A DNA stretch of 22,804 bases, taken from an uncultured Clostridia bacterium (GTDB taxonomy: Bacteria > Bacillota > Clostridia > Oscillospirales > Oscillospiraceae). Under the pieces are notes generated by a model. It was not told the origin of the DNA and did no database searches. It was given only the letters and a program-made list of their open reading frames with translations. The translations under genes and the position numbers were made by a program. The stretch covers positions 1 through 22,804 of the forward strand of contig CAMWSZ010000007.1 in assembly GCA_947177005.1 (NCBI GenBank), written 5' to 3'. The first letter of the stretch is position 1. Every line of letters begins with the position of its first letter. This document shows positions 22,040 to 22,804 of this stretch, in pieces.

Positions 22040-22338
22040 TACCGGCGCACCTCCCAGTTAAACTCCTCCTGTCCGGCGGCGCGGAGGGCGGCGGCGCTGA
22101 CCCGTGCCCGGACGGTGCAGTCCAGCGCGCCCTTATCGACTGCGATGACCGCCGCGTTTTCCACACCAAGCCCGCTCAGCGTGTCCCGGATGACCGCCTC
22201 GATCTGACGCCCGAACTGCTGCATGACGCTGCTGGTCAGGTCCAGCGCAATGCCGCCGGTGTCCTTCGGCTCAATGGTTACCATAATGTCGCTGGATTCC
22301 AGTGTACCAGCCATTGCGGTATGTTTCAGTTTCATCAT
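22039..22338 (-). CDS. citD: Citrate lyase acyl carrier protein (gamma subunit)
   Basis: Small carrier (99 aa as drawn) that bears the 2'-(5''-phosphoribosyl)-3'-dephospho-CoA group through a serine. Seen: the attachment motif AGTLESSD, then IALDLTSSVMQQFGRQI and DKGALDCTVRARVSAAALRA, which match the family closely. Two ATGs are adjacent (22338 and 22335). In characterised CitD the modified serine is residue 14; here the aligned serine in LES is 15 from the first ATG and 14 from the second, which slightly favours 22335, while GGAG spacing favours 22338. Charging needs CitG and CitX; neither intact gene is in view. It lies 27 bp after the isocitrate dehydrogenase gene. Confidence 0.95.
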   Translation of the reverse strand: MMKLKHTAMAGTLESSDIMVTIEPKDTGGIALDLTSSVMQQFGRQIEAVIRDTLSGLGVENAAVIAVDKGALDCTVRARVSAAALRAAGQEEFNWEVRR

Positions 22339-22365
22339 TTTTCTTCTCCATCAAAATTCGGCAGG

Positions 22366-22804
22366 TCAGGCCAAGGCCGCCGCCAGACGTTGGGCAATCG
22401 CGTCCAGAAATTCCTCGGAATTGACCGCATGGGCCTCAAAACCGGGTTCTACCAGTCCCACCAGGTCTTTGGTCATGATACCGGCGTTGAGGGTATCGAA
22501 ACAAGCCTGCTCCAGCTTTCCGGCATAGTTTACCAGCTCCGGCAGGTTGTCCAGCTCGCCGCGCTTGCGCAGGGCCCCGCTCCAGGCAAAAATAGTGGCC
22601 ATTGAGTTGGTGGAGGTCTTTTCGCCCTTGAGATGCCGGTAGTAGTGCTTGGTTACGGTGCCGTGAGCGGCCTCGTATTCGGTGGTGCCGTCCGGGGCCA
22701 CCAGCACAGAGGTCATCATGGCCAGAGAACCGAACGCCGTAGAGACCATATCGCTCATCACATCGCCGTCATAGTTCTTGCAGGCCCAGATGTAGCCGCC
22801 CTCG
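22366..22804 (-). CDS. icd: NADP-dependent isocitrate dehydrogenase, C-terminal part
   Basis: Oxidises isocitrate to 2-oxoglutarate and CO2 with NADP (reversible with high CO2). About 145 C-terminal residues are visible; the start is beyond the right edge. Seen: GGYIWACKNYDGDVMSDM, FGSLAMMTSVLVAPDG, the NADP-binding YEAAHGTVTKHYYR, then GEKTSTNSMATIFAWSGAL and NAGIMTKDL. These match the homodimeric, eukaryote-like NADP enzyme (as in mitochondria and several bacteria) rather than the E. coli Icd type. It is the first visible gene of the citrate lyase operon, 27 bp before citD, with the GGAG ribosome-binding site of citD in the gap and no promoter seen. Confidence 0.94.
   Translation of the reverse strand, partial: EGGYIWACKNYDGDVMSDMVSTAFGSLAMMTSVLVAPDGTTEYEAAHGTVTKHYYRHLKGEKTSTNSMATIFAWSGALRKRGELDNLPELVNYAGKLEQACFDTLNAGIMTKDLVGLVEPGFEAHAVNSEEFLDAIAQRLAAALA

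Noticed and set aside
1..22804. CRISPR arrays, tRNA or rRNA genes, insertion sequences, att sites, prophage
   Set aside because: Scanning by eye found no regularly spaced repeats, no cloverleaf or rRNA-like blocks, and no transposase, integrase or terminal inverted repeats.

Overview
The window looks like chromosome from a GC-rich anaerobic Firmicute, most likely a gut clostridium of the Oscillospiraceae/Ruminococcaceae type. The basis is HPr kinase/phosphorylase, RqcH, Mini-RNase III, DegV and VanW-family proteins, a 62-residue zinc-type L28, AGGAGG ribosome-binding sites, vegetative sigma-A promoters with about 17-bp spacers, and oxygen-sensitive enzymes (citrate lyase, radical SAM proteins). 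This assignment is inference. I see no rRNA, tRNA, CRISPR array, insertion sequence or phage gene. The longest gene-free stretches are 2763-3017 (255 bp), 5622-5861 (240 bp), 19380-19601 (222 bp) and 2370-2573 (204 bp); each is described below.

Layout, left to right. (1) 1-2369, minus: operon hprK - ROK glucokinase - murB (murB cut by the window edge), from a near-consensus promoter at 2421-2449. (2) 2574-2762, plus: rpmB from its own divergent promoter, followed by a GC-rich 3' tail with two long stem-loops and a terminator. (3) 3018-5621, minus: degV and pyrG, each with its own promoter. (4) 5862-7598, plus: a large membrane-anchored VanW-family cell-wall protein, divergent from pyrG, with an inverted repeat over its predicted start site. 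(5) 7641-9348, minus: an IscR-like Rrf2 regulator followed by hemW. (6) 9502-10122, minus: a tandem-OB-fold single-stranded-DNA-binding-like protein. (7) 10276-15696, minus: a complete five-gene peptide ABC importer in the order binding protein - ATPase - ATPase - permease - permease, tightly overlapped. (8) 15882-16754, plus: a PflX-type radical SAM protein, divergent from the importer. (9) 16785-19379, minus: a flavin split-barrel protein, Mini-RNase III and RqcH, ending in a strong bidirectional terminator. (10) 19387-22804, minus: isocitrate dehydrogenase (partial) - citD - citE - citF, with what looks like a decayed C-terminal piece of citX after citF.

How the genes fit together. hprK and the glucokinase tie sugar phosphorylation to carbon catabolite control, while murB adds cell-wall precursor supply. 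mrnC and rqcH serve ribosome maturation and rescue of stalled ribosomes. The icd-citDEF cluster acts around citrate and isocitrate: citrate lyase splits citrate into acetate and oxaloacetate, and NADP isocitrate dehydrogenase links isocitrate to 2-oxoglutarate. The citX relic implies that the lyase acyl-carrier is either charged by enzymes encoded elsewhere or no longer charged. The peptide importer has lost, in both ATPases, the C-terminal cysteine motif usual in this transporter family. The best leads for something new are the icd-citDEF/citX-relic arrangement, the structured tail of rpmB, and the cysteine-free ATPase pair. None is proven from sequence alone.
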